A stretch of DNA of 64,000 bases, from contig VSDK01022241.1 in assembly GCA_009767595.1 (NCBI GenBank), positions 410,452 through 474,451 on the forward strand, in the 5' to 3' direction. This stretch comes from Symbiodinium kawagutii (Eukaryota > Sar > Dinophyceae > Suessiales > Symbiodiniaceae). The notes beneath the pieces were generated by a model that saw only the letters and a program-made list of their open reading frames with translations, was not told where the DNA came from and ran no database searches. The translations under genes and the position numbers were made by a program. Positions 52,359 through 61,795 of the stretch are shown here, piece by piece. The number at the start of each line of letters is the position of its first letter. Positions within the stretch are counted from its first letter, which is position 1.

Positions 52359-52571
52359 TGAGTTGCAGTCCAATTACAGTAATAACTAATAACCATTCAT
52401 CAGGCAACCAAGGATAGTGCATCTATTGTGTTTTATCAAACTAGAGGTACCCCAAAATCACCCTGTTTCAACCACTTTTAGTAATAAACCAACCATTTTA
52501 ATCATTTTAGGGTTGCAAACACATGAGTAACCCACGGTCACGCAACCAACCATGCACCAGGTAGCCAATTG

Positions 52572-52683
52572 GCTGTGAGTCAAAACCCCGTACCCCTGGT
52601 TCCCCATCATTAATTAACCACTGTTGTCCCTTATTATTGTTGGTAAATCCTCCATTAGTTGGTTGGTCAATATTGACCCATAG
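52572..52683 (-). mobile_element. family A element, reverse orientation
   Basis: AATTG|GCTGTGAGTCAAAACC at the left and AATATTGACCCATAG at the right, with CCCCTGGTTCCCCATCATTA inside. Read on the + strand it still offers GC at its start and AG at its end because the termini are inverted repeats. Confidence 0.7.
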
Positions 52684-52780
52684 TCAATTCCTGACCGGTC
52701 GTCATATGTTGACATCACGTGACGACCCTACAGAGGCTGCCACAGGAGTTGCCGCTGTTGACACGCTGCGCCTTCGATGA
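52684..52780 (+). CDS. GC-raised exon after a family A element
   Basis: With one leftover base the frame reads QFLTGRHMLTSRDDPTEAAT then GVAAVDTLRLR to TGA, in phase with MHQVAN upstream of the element. A second frame (RLPQELPLLTRCAFDEAI) is an alternative, and AAGTCCCTGCGC downstream opens another (LIQKSLRSCRGELRLERN). Confidence 0.35.
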
Positions 52781-53215
52781 GGCGATCACCTGATTCAGAA
52801 GTCCCTGCGCTCGTGCCGTGGTGAACTTCGCCTTGAAAGAAATGATAAAGTAGTGCTATATGAGGTTGTGTGAAAACCCCGGTCAATTAGATTTAGTAAG
52901 GACATGCTTCACTTTTCCAAGCCGGCTTCCATTCACTGTAAAACGATAAGGAATACAAAAAAAACGATAGCAATCACAACCTGGGTTGAATTATGTCAGC
53001 AGCTTTTCAGATTTTTGGAGCATATTGGTCCAAACCGATACTGTAACAAAACGATAACAAAAACGATAAGGAAATCTTTTCCAAATTAGACTTTCCACAT
53101 CAGTCCCTATTCGTATGAATTCTACTGGCTCTCCGCAGTGTCACCGCTATTATTGTTCAGCAGTGGGAAGGATCGGAAAAGCCTAACGTATAGCGCGTAG
53201 ACTTTTTGTTGGCAG

Positions 53216-53269
53216 GGCGCGGTGTTTCTTGCGTTTCTGTTGAAAGGGTGGCCTGTTACCATGCTGCGT
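53216..53269 (+). CDS. small well-bordered exon, hydrophobic
   Basis: Acceptor ACTTTTTGTTGGCAG, donor CTGCGT|GTACGT, 18 codons in phase 0/0: GAVFLAFLLKGWPVTMLR. It could be part of a membrane helix. Confidence 0.35.
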
Positions 53270-53358
53270 GTACGTTGTATTGTAAAACGATAAGGAATAA
53301 AAAACGATAAGGCAAAAAAGACGTCATTAAATTTGTAACGGGGTTTTCTCACTCCCTC

Positions 53359-53479
53359 ATATGGCTATGGGTCAATATAAACCAACCAATTTTATGGGGG
53401 ATGACCAACCAAGAATAAAGGAAAACAATTGCTAATGATAGGGGAACCAGGGGTACAGGGTTTTGACCCACAGCCATAT
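53359..53479 (+). mobile_element. family A element, near consensus
   Basis: ATATGGCTATGGGTCAATAT ... GGGTTTTGACCCACAGCCATATA, with AACCAGGGGTACAGGG inside. GC and CACAG are in the usual positions; no clear coding frame borders it on the left. AAAACGATAAGGAA repeats lie just upstream. Confidence 0.75.
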
Positions 53480-53638
53480 AGCAAATGATCATCAAATGCT
53501 ATAGCTTTGTTTAGTAATGCCAATGATCAACTTCCATAGTTTCACTGGTTGGTGCTTTCAAATATTTTGTATTTTCCTTAGTGATCAACAAAGGGTTGAA
53601 ACTGCGAACGTGTTTCACAATGGCTGGTGATTCCTGCT

Positions 53639-53648
53639 NNNNNNNNNN
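53639..53648. other. assembly gap (10 N)
   Basis: Ten undefined bases. GC-rich sequence begins immediately after, so the 5' part of the next exon may be missing. Confidence 0.99.
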
Positions 53649-53756
53649 GCGGCCGCCTCCACTGGTGGAGGCGTCTCCCCGGGTTGCTATGGCTCCTTCG
53701 GTGCCTGGATGGGAGACTTGGAGGCTGCCGCAGCCGTCATGGCTGGTGGTTTCGGC
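53649..53756 (+). CDS. GC-island exon at an assembly gap
   Basis: Starts at the gap. The best frame, AAASTGGGVSPGCYGSFGAW then MGDLEAAAAVMAG, is Gly/Ala-rich with GC-rich third positions. It ends near GGCTG|GTGGTTTC, the start of a family B-like element (GGTGGTTTCGGCTGATGAAG then GGAACCCCCCAAGG). Two other frames are open. Confidence 0.4.
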
Positions 53757-53955
53757 TGATGAAGGGAACCCCCCAAGGTATGGTTGGGTTATGTTGGTTC
53801 ATTGTTATTGGAAAGGTTGGTTTACCTACCAAATTCGAGGGGGTCGCCTATGACTTGAGAAACCACCATGTGCTGGGTGGTTTCTGTTGGTTTAGTATTA
53901 TGGTTAAGAAGCTGGATGACTTCGGGGGGTCATCTATGACTTGAGAAACATCCAT
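53757..53955 (+). mobile_element. family B-like elements, degenerate
   Basis: GGTGGTTTCGG at the left, CTTGAGAAACCACCATG at about 53863, then GGGTGGTTTCTG to CTTGAGAAACATCCATAT. Apparently two adjacent or nested copies. Confidence 0.5.
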
Positions 53956-53959
53956 ATAA

Positions 53960-54021
53960 ACCGTTCTTCCCGCTGTTCGACCATGAGTTGTTGATTGGCA
54001 ACCAGCTGAGTTTGGGAAGCT
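53960..54021 (+). CDS. candidate small exon
   Basis: PFFPLFDHELLIGNQLSLGS follows the family B-like end. Left border unclear. Natural composition. Confidence 0.25.
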
Positions 54022-54059
54022 GAATCTAATGAGCAACAGCAGGCGTCCCTGAACTGGGA

Positions 54060-54640
54060 GAAGTACAGAATAGCTCGGAGTAGTTGAAATCACCAACCAG
54101 GATTGGTATAACCTGATCTCAAGTCTGGGCTAACCAACAGCTCTTGACACTCTGGAGCCACTGTTGCATGAAAGCTGGTCGACCCGCGAACCTTGGCTGT
54201 GGAATAGCTTCAATGGATCGTGCTGCTTGATCCTGCCATTCAAACAAAACTTATGTAATCGATTGTAATCGTATGTACCCGTTCTGTTGAAGCTGTCCTC
54301 CATTGTCGAGATCCACATGACCTCATGTTTATTGTAATTGAATCAGTTGAGTCAGTGACTTGGGCAAGGAATATTTGTGTTTAACGGTGAGAGGCAAGTC
54401 CCGAGAACAGTTTTGCGTGATCAGGATCATCACCATGCAATATGATGATATGTGATAGTATATTATCTACATATATATATATATTTATTAATATTTATAT
54501 ATATATATAGTTGTATATATACATATGTACATATACATATCATGATTGTGTGTGTTATCAGGAAGAGTATGTTTGGAACAACCCTGCTTTGATGATTACT
54601 GGTGTGTTCATGTTGGTATGTCACTGGCTACATGCGCCTG
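54060..54640. other. no supported gene
   Basis: A 62-codon minus ORF (54130-54318) is unsupported. (TA)n at about 54465-54530. Confidence 0.35.
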
Positions 54641-54645
54641 TTGTT

Positions 54646-54780
54646 TCTGATGAGGAAAACTGGCCGATGAGAAGCACGAGAAGCAGCTGGTCTCCAAATT
54701 GCTCCCTTTGCTTGGAGGCGGGTCACCACAATATTCAGCACAGAAGAGGCAGAAGAGCACAAGTCTCAGCAGTCGCTGAG
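54646..54780 (+). CDS. candidate exon
   Basis: A + frame LADEKHEKQLVSKLLPLLGG then GSPQYSAQKRQKSTSLSSR runs to TGA. A second + frame over its 3' half (IFSTEEAEEHKSQQSLRVAS) continues to about 54840. The region is GC-raised. Lysine-rich with a helical start. Confidence 0.35.
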
Positions 54781-54844
54781 GGTCGCGTCAGAATCCAGCG
54801 GGTGGGCGCCAGATGAATTCACACGCAGGGCTGCTGATGATGTA

Positions 54845-55739
54845 TGATTCTTGTGATGGGGCTTGCAGTTTGAAGCTATAGACATCATGAATCATCATGA
54901 TTTGTGGGGGACAACCCAATGTGCTCAGGTGATATTTTCGAATCGTAGCTACATGGGATCAGAATGATAGAGGATGGCTGATGAATGAAGTGATGGTTCA
55001 TGACTGGTTGATTATGCTGGGTAACTGGCAATGATGTAACAACAGTTACCCAACAATCGAGTGCTTAAACCAAGCATTCTAACATCATTAGTTAATTACA
55101 TGAACATCATTAGTTACTTAATGAAGGGCCAATGATTTTATGAGTGTTAGAATGTTGGCCCATCATGAATCCAACCAACATAACCAACCATCATGAAGTG
55201 TTTGTTACTTAATTATTCAACACACGATGAAGATCAATGATTGACACCGCCGACTTGACCCATTGACACGGCACATGTTGTGGTTGCATGTATGCGTGTT
55301 TGGCATACCGCGTTGGGAAGGGGGGAAGCGCAGCTATGAAGCGCAGCCATGCATGGTTCATGTTGCTTGATGCTGGTAAATCACCATGGATGCTTACTGT
55401 ATAATAATTGTTATGAATCATCACCAATTATCGTTGCAGTTTGACTGTCGTTGTTGATTGACGATATGATTTACCTAAGGTTGACAGTCAACACAAATCA
55501 TCAACAACATGGCACAGTTTGCAGTTGGAAACATTTGATTTGGTGGAGTCACACCTTTTGAGCATGGTGGTCTTCCTTCCTAGGTACCACTACTCTTGAT
55601 GGGTGAAACCACATGGTTTATAGATGATTGTGGTTGATATGATTCCATGGCTCAATGTTGGTGAAGGATGGTGGAATTAAATGGTGTATGGTTGTTACAT
55701 CGTTGGTATAAGCATGGCATAGCATGGTTTGTTGACCAG
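54845..55739. other. low-complexity spacer
   Basis: CATCATTAGTTAATTAC and ATGATTTATGG words; GAATGTTGG/CCAACATTC-type short inverted pieces. A 72-codon minus ORF (55209-55427) is unsupported. Confidence 0.4.
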
Positions 55740-55840
55740 CTATTTGGGGCCCTACGAAGCTAACGTGCAGGTGGAGCCATTGTTTCGAAGCTGGATGCTG
55801 GTGGAGACTCTTGGAGGCGTTCAACTTACCACTATAGTAG
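55740..55840 (+). CDS. candidate exon
   Basis: AG of GTTGACCAG and donor ATAGTAG|GTAACC. The frame is YLGPYEANVQVEPLFRSWML then VETLGGVQLTTIV. Natural composition; the frame is open beyond the donor as well. Confidence 0.4.
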
Positions 55841-55902
55841 GTAACCAGCTGGTTTCTACCACAGTTGTTTGGGGTTGATTGGTAAATGGAAGGGTAGGTT
55901 AG

Positions 55903-56001
55903 GTCTTGGATGATGTGGCACTTTCGAGCAGACAGCGATGGTCCAGGACATCAAAGTGGCAAGTCATAGACCTGATTAGGACGACAACACGGAATGGAGA
56001 C
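55903..56001 (+). CDS. exon with consensus donor
   Basis: Acceptor GGTAGGTTAG and a perfect donor GGAGAC|GTAAGT enclose 33 codons: VLDDVALSSRQRWSRTSKWQ, VIDLIRTTTRNGD. Same strand and spacing as 55740 and 56170, so probably one gene. Confidence 0.45.
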
Positions 56002-56169
56002 GTAAGTCACCGGAACAACACTCTACGCATGGTTGCTTCATGTTGGTTCTTAGCGAGGTTTGTCCACATCCAACACTGCCATGTTGTGAAGCTGCACTGA
56101 CGACGTTGAACAACTCGAGTTGGGCCGAACTTGGGAGCGAACCCTGGCTCCTGGCTGTCGATCTCTCAG

Positions 56170-56330
56170 GCTGAAGTCCTGGACTTGGGTTGTGGCGAGG
56201 GCACCGCCGCATGCTTGCCCGGCGCCCAGTTGTTTGTCGGGGGTCGAGGGCAACCCGAGGACCTGAGTACCGGAATGGAGACACGGCCAATAGGAAGGGT
56301 TTCATTATAATAGGGGGTATATCCCCAACA
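56170..56330 (+). CDS. methyltransferase motif I exon
   Basis: After GTCGATCTCTCAG the frame reads AEVLDLGCGEGTAACLPGAQ. VLDLGCGEG is a textbook motif I (hhDhGxGxG) of class I S-adenosylmethionine-dependent methyltransferases, the loop that holds the adenosyl moiety. GC-rich. The frame stays open to about 56314 (LFVGGRGQPEDLSTGMETRP) but a donor probably lies earlier. Motifs II-IV would have to be in later exons and I did not find them. Substrate unknown. Confidence 0.5.
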
Positions 56331-56397
56331 ACAATGGTTAACAATAGCTGGTTAATGACAGGGGATAACAACCAACAAAAATAGAGGATATACCGAT

Positions 56398-56519
56398 ATA
56401 TGGCTATGGGTCAAGCAGTTAACCAACCAACTAATTGGGGATGACCACCAACAATGATAAGGAAAACAAAGGTAGATGACAGGGGAAGCAGGGGTACGGG
56501 TTTTGACCCACTGCCATAT
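56398..56519 (+). mobile_element. family A element in a composite
   Basis: ATATGGCTATGGGTCAAGCA ... GGGTTTTGACCCACTGCCATAT. The acceptor-like CACAG is mutated to CACTG. Upstream 56290-56397 is the AATAGCTGGTTAATGACAGG half seen also at 33 and 40 kb. Confidence 0.75.
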
Positions 56520-57038
56520 GAATGTGTCGGGCACATTTGGGCACCCCCCATTTTGTGAATGTACATATAGCACATGCGTATAAATTATCATCAGCGATGT
56601 ATGTATGGCGCTTGGTTCCTATGACATGTGACTCCAAGAATCAACAGCAAGCCTTTCGTATAGGTGAATGTTCGTGAACTTTCCAAGTCCGACGAAACAT
56701 GACCGAAGCATCCCCTGGTTCTGAGGTGCGCCCAACCACTGGGGTTCCACAGATCGACCCACATCTCCGGGGGCACGCTCAGGATTGCTGAGCGCTTCCC
56801 AAAGGCGCAAGTGCATGGGAGTCTTGGCATATGTTTGGCCGCACTGGCACAAAATGTTTGGAGTACCCAAGACCTTGCTGTTTGTGGTTTGGATGTATAC
56901 AGTGGTCCTGCCCCATCACTCCATGATGGTATATCTCTTATTTATATGAACCATTCACCTTAGTTAGTTTGGCTAACTGGTTTAATAACTTGCTTGCTGT
57001 ATACACATGGAAATGAGATGAAATAAGAGATAGCAGGC
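56520..57038. other. no firm gene
   Basis: Half family B words (GGCACCCCCCATTTTGTGAA). An 83-codon minus ORF (56619-56870) is open but has no borders. A + strand GC-raised patch at about 56690-56830 has no clear frame. Confidence 0.3.
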
Positions 57039-57212
57039 ATGATGGTCGATGATTACGTCAACATACAATTACTACGGTGGGTAATTCCTTGTTCCGGCAT
57101 GACTCTGATTACCCCCAAGATCAATCATGACATGGATTTTTATGCTCAGAGTGAGTTCATGAATGGCACAGAGAAGCTACGATCATGTCGCAGGCATTTC
57201 CCCAGTTGGTGA
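57039..57212 (+). CDS. candidate coding segment
   Basis: 57 open codons: MMVDDYVNIQLLRWVIPCSG, MTLITPKINHDMDFYAQSEF, MNGTEKLRSCRHFPSW, then TGA. AG of AGATAGCAG lies just before the ATG. CAGTTG|GTGATTTG with GTGGTTTCTC, a family B left end, directly follows. Function unknown. Confidence 0.4.
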   Translation: MMVDDYVNIQLLRWVIPCSGMTLITPKINHDMDFYAQSEFMNGTEKLRSCRRHFPSW

Positions 57213-58018
57213 TTTGTGGTTTCTCAAGTCATAGGGGTACCCCTAAATCATGCAGTTTATTGACAATTTATTTATAGAGTTGGAGAGAGACCTGCTTCAG
57301 GTGACCCCTTTGCCCTACATATCTCTCTCTTATCCTCTCTCAACAACCCTTATCCTCTCTCAACAACCCTTATCCTCTCTCAACAACCCTTATCCTCTCT
57401 AAACAACTCTTGTCCTCTCTAAACAACTCTTATCCACTTTACACTAACTCTAAACCAATTCTAAATCACTATAAACCAACTCTCACTTGGATAGTGATTT
57501 AGAGTAAGGATAACCAGTGTCACATACTCTCTCGAAAATCTTAGAGGGAGTTGGAACACTTCGATCCTGGAGTTCATTAAGGCAAAGCCTCAAACCCGGA
57601 GTTCCCAAAGGGGCAATTTTGGCATTGGAACTCTAAACTACTCTAAAACTTTAGAGTGCAAGGCTGTCACCCCCAAAGATCACACCTCTTACAGGGTTTT
57701 CGACGGGTGACCCCCTTGTCCTCTACAATTCTAGAGTGGGCACTGGCTTGCTGGGTTTGATTCATGGTTGACTCTTAGGAGATTCATTTCTTGACCATCA
57801 GGAGCTAATGATCAAGGCAATAGTCATTTTGCTGGATTTGTTTTAGAGTATTTTAGAGTGGTTTAGACGTCAGGGGGGTCAGGTCGAACATGGTTTGATG
57901 CCACCTCTATGATCTATATCCATCTAGAATCATCTAGATGTACTAAGCCAAGCATGTTTGGGGTTGTCCCATTCCAACAAACCACCATGTGGTGATCCAC
58001 CTGTTGCCACTCGCTGAG
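57213..58018. repeat. family B half, 20-bp tandem repeat and TTTAGAGT block
   Basis: GTGGTTTCTCAAGTCATAGG (57217-57275) is a left half of family B. CCTTATCCTCTCTCAACAAC is repeated about five times at 57330-57420. CTAAATCACTAT/ATAGTGATTTAG pair as a foldback at about 57463-57505, and TTTTAGAGT words continue to 57865. No gene. Confidence 0.75.
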
Positions 58019-58128
58019 GTTGGATGCCTTTGAGCCATCCATCCAGGGCGCATTGAGGCGCAGCCGTGAGCGCCAGCTGACGAACGTTCACTTCATACGT
58101 GGCTCCACGGGATCTGGGGACCAAAATG
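58019..58128 (+). CDS. GC-island exon ending at a family A element
   Basis: After CTCGCTGAG the frame reads LDAFEPSIQGALRRSRERQL then TNVHFIRGSTGSGDQN and runs into AAAATG|GCAATGGG, the element terminus. Basic helical middle and GC-rich third positions. Confidence 0.45.
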
Positions 58129-58247
58129 GCAATGGGTCAATATTAAGCAACCAATTTTCATGGGGGATAATCACCAACCAATAATATGGAAAACAATGGT
58201 TAATGATAGGGGAACCAGGGGTACGGGGTTTTGACCCACTGCCAAAT
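58126..58247 (+). mobile_element. family A element
   Basis: ATGGCAATGGGTCAATATTA ... GGGTTTTGACCCACTGCCAAAT. The GC donor position is intact, the acceptor CACAG is changed to CACTG. A GAGATCTGTGGAGAT tandem patch follows (58247-58320). Confidence 0.75.
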
Positions 58248-59528
58248 GGAGATCTGTGGAGATCTGTGGAGATGGAAATCTATGGAGATGGAGATCTATG
58301 GGGATCTGTGGAGATGGCTAGATGGCTGGAAGGCTGGAGTAGGTTGTAATCATTCGATTGATAGATTGATCTATGAGATTTTTTCAAATGGGGTGTCCAG
58401 TATGAAAGTTATATTGGGATATATTTGGAACTCAAGCTGCCACTGGTGAATGATTTTTTGGCATTATACATAGTCAAAGATGATGTGTCACATGGTGACG
58501 TTGTGTTGGTTAATGGAACTCAATGTTTTTTGAGATTGATTATGAAGAAAGCGGTTGCAGTTTCTGAGGATGTTCCAGCGGTTGCAGTTTGGTGAATGTT
58601 CGTGGCATGGCTCCACTGTGATTGGATAAGCTTGGAGGAAACTCTTCCTGGCTGAGGTGCAAATAATTCAACCGCACGGTATTACCGACCAGTTTTGCGA
58701 TACCAAAACTTTCATAGAAAAAGCAACATTTTACAAGACCATTCGCAGTTTGCAAGCTTGGTTGGTTGGGCTTGTTACACTCCCTGCAGTTTACAACCTG
58801 ATTTCTGTATGGTTTGCCTGGTAGTTAGGGGGATATGGCTCAGAATCATCAATCTCCAGAATCGCATGCGGGGTCCCCACTTCCACGTTTTTTTTTTTGT
58901 GCGGTACCCATTCTTGAGCCAGACCCACGTGAGGTCCGTGTTCACCAGCTACCAGTTCCATCATATTTCCCTTGTTTTGGCCTGTTCACCATTGTTCACC
59001 ATCCTTTGTGGATGCTGTGAGCAGAACCATTAGCAACCACCAGCAGTAACCAGCAGCAACAACCTGCAGCAACAAACATCAGCAACAGCAACCAGCAGCA
59101 CCTCCATGAACGTTCCCTTAGGTGGCGATGCAGCGTCCTTTGCGCAGCCTGACCTGCAGAAGCGCTTTGATTTGGCTGGGAAATCCCGTGGGAGCTGCGG
59201 ATGATTGTGGGTGACTGAGGTGGGTTGGTCTGGTTGGTTGGCTGGTTGGTTGGCCTGCTGCTTCGTTTCTTTAGTTGGTTGGTATCCATTTGATGAGAAA
59301 GACCTGCTTGAAAGTTGGAGATTGCGTGGTCAACATCGAAAAGGGAAAGGGTGGCATTTCCAGGCGGATGAACCAGTATCTTTGAGCGAGCGGATTTTGT
59401 ACAAAGGTCATTATCCCAACAGAAAAACAACAGTAGCAACACTGCAACCACAGCTCTGCAAGACATTTACCGCAAGAACAACAACACGAGATCAATGAAG
59501 AACAACGACATCAAGTAACAATCATCAG
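58248..59528. other. no firm gene
   Basis: Several 60-156 codon ORFs on both strands without borders or compositional support. AACCAGCAGCAAC repeats at about 59035-59100. TTGGTTGGTTGGCTGG at about 59222-59250. Confidence 0.35.
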
Positions 59529-59609
59529 ATCATACAAAAACCCTCAACCATATCTTGATCTCCATGCATCTGATGATTGTTAACCCATGGTTAAGGGTTT
59601 TTGTATGAT
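59529..59609. repeat. 22-bp inverted repeat (hairpin)
   Basis: ATCATACAAAAACCCTCAAC(CA) at 59529-59550 pairs with (TG)GTTAAGGGTTTTTGTATGAT at 59588-59609 with one mismatch and a 37-base loop. Confidence 0.8.
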
Positions 59610-59639
59610 TAATAGATCATATCAGACCCCTTGCCCCAG

Positions 59640-59754
59640 GGACGTGATGGGTTACCACTACTTCGGTGGTAGCGACTCGTCGCGGCCATCTCGGCAGGTC
59701 ACGGCTTTTGACGTGATCCATGACCTCACCAGGCCGTGGACCTGGGGGAGATGA
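59640..59754 (+). CDS. GC-island exon
   Basis: A pyrimidine-rich acceptor (GACCCCTTGCCCCAG) opens DVMGYHYFGGSDSSRPSRQV then TAFDVIHDLTRPWTWGR. Almost all third positions are G or C. It ends in TGA; the donor is not clear. A family B copy begins 33 bases later (GTTGGTAGTTTCTCAGAATA). A minus frame is open but less natural. Function unknown. Confidence 0.5.
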
Positions 59755-59786
59755 TGGGTGGGGACTCGTGGGGACCACCATGGGTT

Positions 59787-60540
59787 GAGGGATAGTTGGT
59801 AGTTTCTCAGAATAGGGGATTATGGTGGTTAATGATTGATTAATCATGGTTAATAATGATTGATTAATCATGGTTAATAAGGATAATGAGCAACAATAAG
59901 ACCAATATAGTGGTTTCTCAGAATAGGGTCTCAGAAACTATAAATGGTTGATACACTGGCTGAACTACCAATGATGAACCAGTAATCTCAGAAACCAGCC
60001 ATCATCCAGTTCATCATGGGAACCCGAAAAATGGCTGGTTGATTACTATATATCTGCGCAATTTAGAGCGAGGGCTGACGAGGTACGAGGTGAAGTATCC
60101 AAATTATCGAGGTAGAATTAATAAATTCGCAAGAATGAGGCAAGCAAGTAGTGCTTCCAAAGTGCTGAAATGGAGTGAAAAATAACTTTTCCCATGCTAG
60201 AAAGTTTGTTCGTAGTCGATCAGGTGGTGTGTTCTGCTTTGCTGTTGTCCTTGGGTAAAACAAACAATTGGCTCTCGTAAAGTTTATTTTGAATATCTAG
60301 GATCAGGACCTCAGATGAAACTTTTCCAATGTGGAAAAGTTTTTGTTTCAGATCCGTGAAAAAACCTGGGGGAGATCCAGCCGCCGGCGGGGTAGAAATT
60401 AAAGTAAATTGGCCAGATATATACATGGTTGATAAACTGGATGATTTGGGGGGAACCCCATGTTGAGAAAGCACCAGTTTGCACCATCAATGACAGGTGG
60501 GTCTTTCTCAAGTCACGGGGGTACCCGGGTACCTCTAGTT
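59787..60540. repeat. family B copies and flanking DNA
   Basis: GGTAGTTTCTCAGAATAGGG (59788), AGTGGTTTCTCAGAATAGGG (about 59919), then GATGATTTGGGGGGAACCCC ... GAGAAAGCACCAG (to 60476) and GGTGGGTCTTTCTCAAGTCA with GGGGGTACCCGGG (60496-60535). TTTGCACCATCAATGACAG lies between two copies, with CACCAG before it and GT after it, like a 19-base micro-exon. 60060-60420 has no supported gene. Confidence 0.55.
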
Positions 60541-60938
60541 ATCATCCTTTAATATTGGTCATTGATCGTCAGAAACCAAGCATAACTTGGTGGTGGTCTC
60601 TATTTTGAGAATTCCTCAGATCACAAGGATTGGTTCATGATTGTTAAGATGCTTATTTTGATGGAAATTGGAACCAATGATTGGTTAAGATCGGTGACAC
60701 TTATTGGTGGATGGTGAATGATCATTGTCACGCTGCAACCATCATTGACTCCGTCGTGTTCGAATGATCACGATTGCTGGTCAATGATGATGATTCGCAA
60801 TGGATATGATGGTCAATATCGGTGAATGATAATGATTGTCAATAATGATGATTCATCATGGGCAATAATGATTGTTTGTATTGCTCGATGATGTTCAATC
60901 CTGTAACGCTTGCGGTCACGCCACGACGTGGCGAGGCC
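60541..60938. other. low-complexity spacer
   Basis: GATCACGATTGCTGG, CAATGATGATGATTC-type DNA leading to a GC-rich exon. Confidence 0.5.
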
Positions 60939-61005
60939 GGACGCCACCTTGGGAGAGATTCGCAAGGTCTTGAAGGCGGCGTACATGGTGGGGTGCAGGA
61001 ACTGA
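60938..61005 (+). CDS. GC-island exon
   Basis: AG of GTGGCGAG precedes PDATLGEIRKVLKAAYMVGC to TGA. The frame is open upstream to 60907 as well (RLRSRHDVA). Amphipathic helix pattern and GC-rich third positions. Function unknown. Confidence 0.45.
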
Positions 61006-61353
61006 CCAGCCTAGTGACCAGAGAGCAGTAGCCAAGTGTTTGGTGAAGAAGATGAGAATGTCAGATTGTCATAGTCTAGTTTTTGCAATTTGTTTTGTTG
61101 TGTATTTTTTAAGACTAGTTTTGTTTCAAGCAGACAAGGCCTTTGTCAATCACTGACCATGGTCAGATCATCTTGCTTTGGGACAACCTCCCGTACAATA
61201 CAACAGTTGCGAGTCCCCGAACCACACTCTTGACGGAGACGATTGAAGTGAAAAGACCAACAGCATGTTTCAACATGTTTCAACCAATTTCTAAGTATCA
61301 TTTCAACCATTATCCATGATCAACCATGATCTCTTTCTGGCCTCCTTACCAAG

Positions 61354-61473
61354 AAATCCAAAGATCATGGTATGGACTTTGCCACCGAGATGGCGACACT
61401 CCAGGACGATGGCGTATTTGTTATGGTAGATATCCGTGCAGAGACAGGCCGGGTCAAGATTGCAGCTTCCTGA
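61354..61473 (+). CDS. well-bordered terminal exon
   Basis: An excellent acceptor (CTCTTTCTGGCCTCCTTACCAAG) opens 39 codons to TGA: KSKDHGMDFATEMATLQDDG, VFVMVDIRAETGRVKIAAS. It alternates strand-like and helical stretches. A donor at GCCGG|GTCAAG is possible. Function unknown. Confidence 0.45.
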   Translation, partial: KSKDHGMDFATEMATLQDDGVFVMVDIRAETGRVKIAAS

Positions 61474-61635
61474 ATTGAATTTTGGCAGTTTTGATCGCTA
61501 ATTTGCCATGTGAGAACCTTTCCAAACCAAAAAGTGCCAAACGTGGCTGCTTTCGGGTCTTCATTTTGGCGCGGCTACAATTGTCACTTCTCTTTTTGCA
61601 TGCTGGGCTGCCAGGAGATGCTCATTGTTGTATAG

Positions 61636-61681
61636 TGCGTGTTTGAAGGGATGGATGCTTCCAATATTCAGTCTGGTACAG
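61636..61681 (+). CDS. small exon before a family B element
   Basis: AG of TTGTTGTATAG, then CVFEGMDASNIQSGT and one extra base, ending at ACAG|GTAGGT. In phase with the exon at 61796 once the element is removed. Confidence 0.4.
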
Positions 61682-61795
61682 GTAGGTGTTTCTCAAATTA
61701 GGGGACCCCCCAAATCATCCAATATTGCACATCTGTAGGAATAAACCAACCATTTTTGGGGCCCCTGATTTTTGAGAAGCCACCCGGTAAAGAAG
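61682..61795 (+). mobile_element. family B TIR element as 114-bp GT-AG intron
   Basis: GTAGGTGTTTCTCAAATTAG then GGGACCCCCCAAATCATCC at the left; ATAAACCAACCATTTTTGGG, GCCCCTGATTTTTGAGAAGC and CACCCGG at the right, then TAAAGAAG. The termini are inverted repeats. GT is the first dinucleotide; AG is 12 bases past the right terminus. Confidence 0.65.

Noticed and set aside
58996..59466. 156-codon minus-strand ORF
   Set aside because: Ends in a poly-Leu/Trp stretch from CAGCAGCAAC repeats, with no splice borders. Not above chance.
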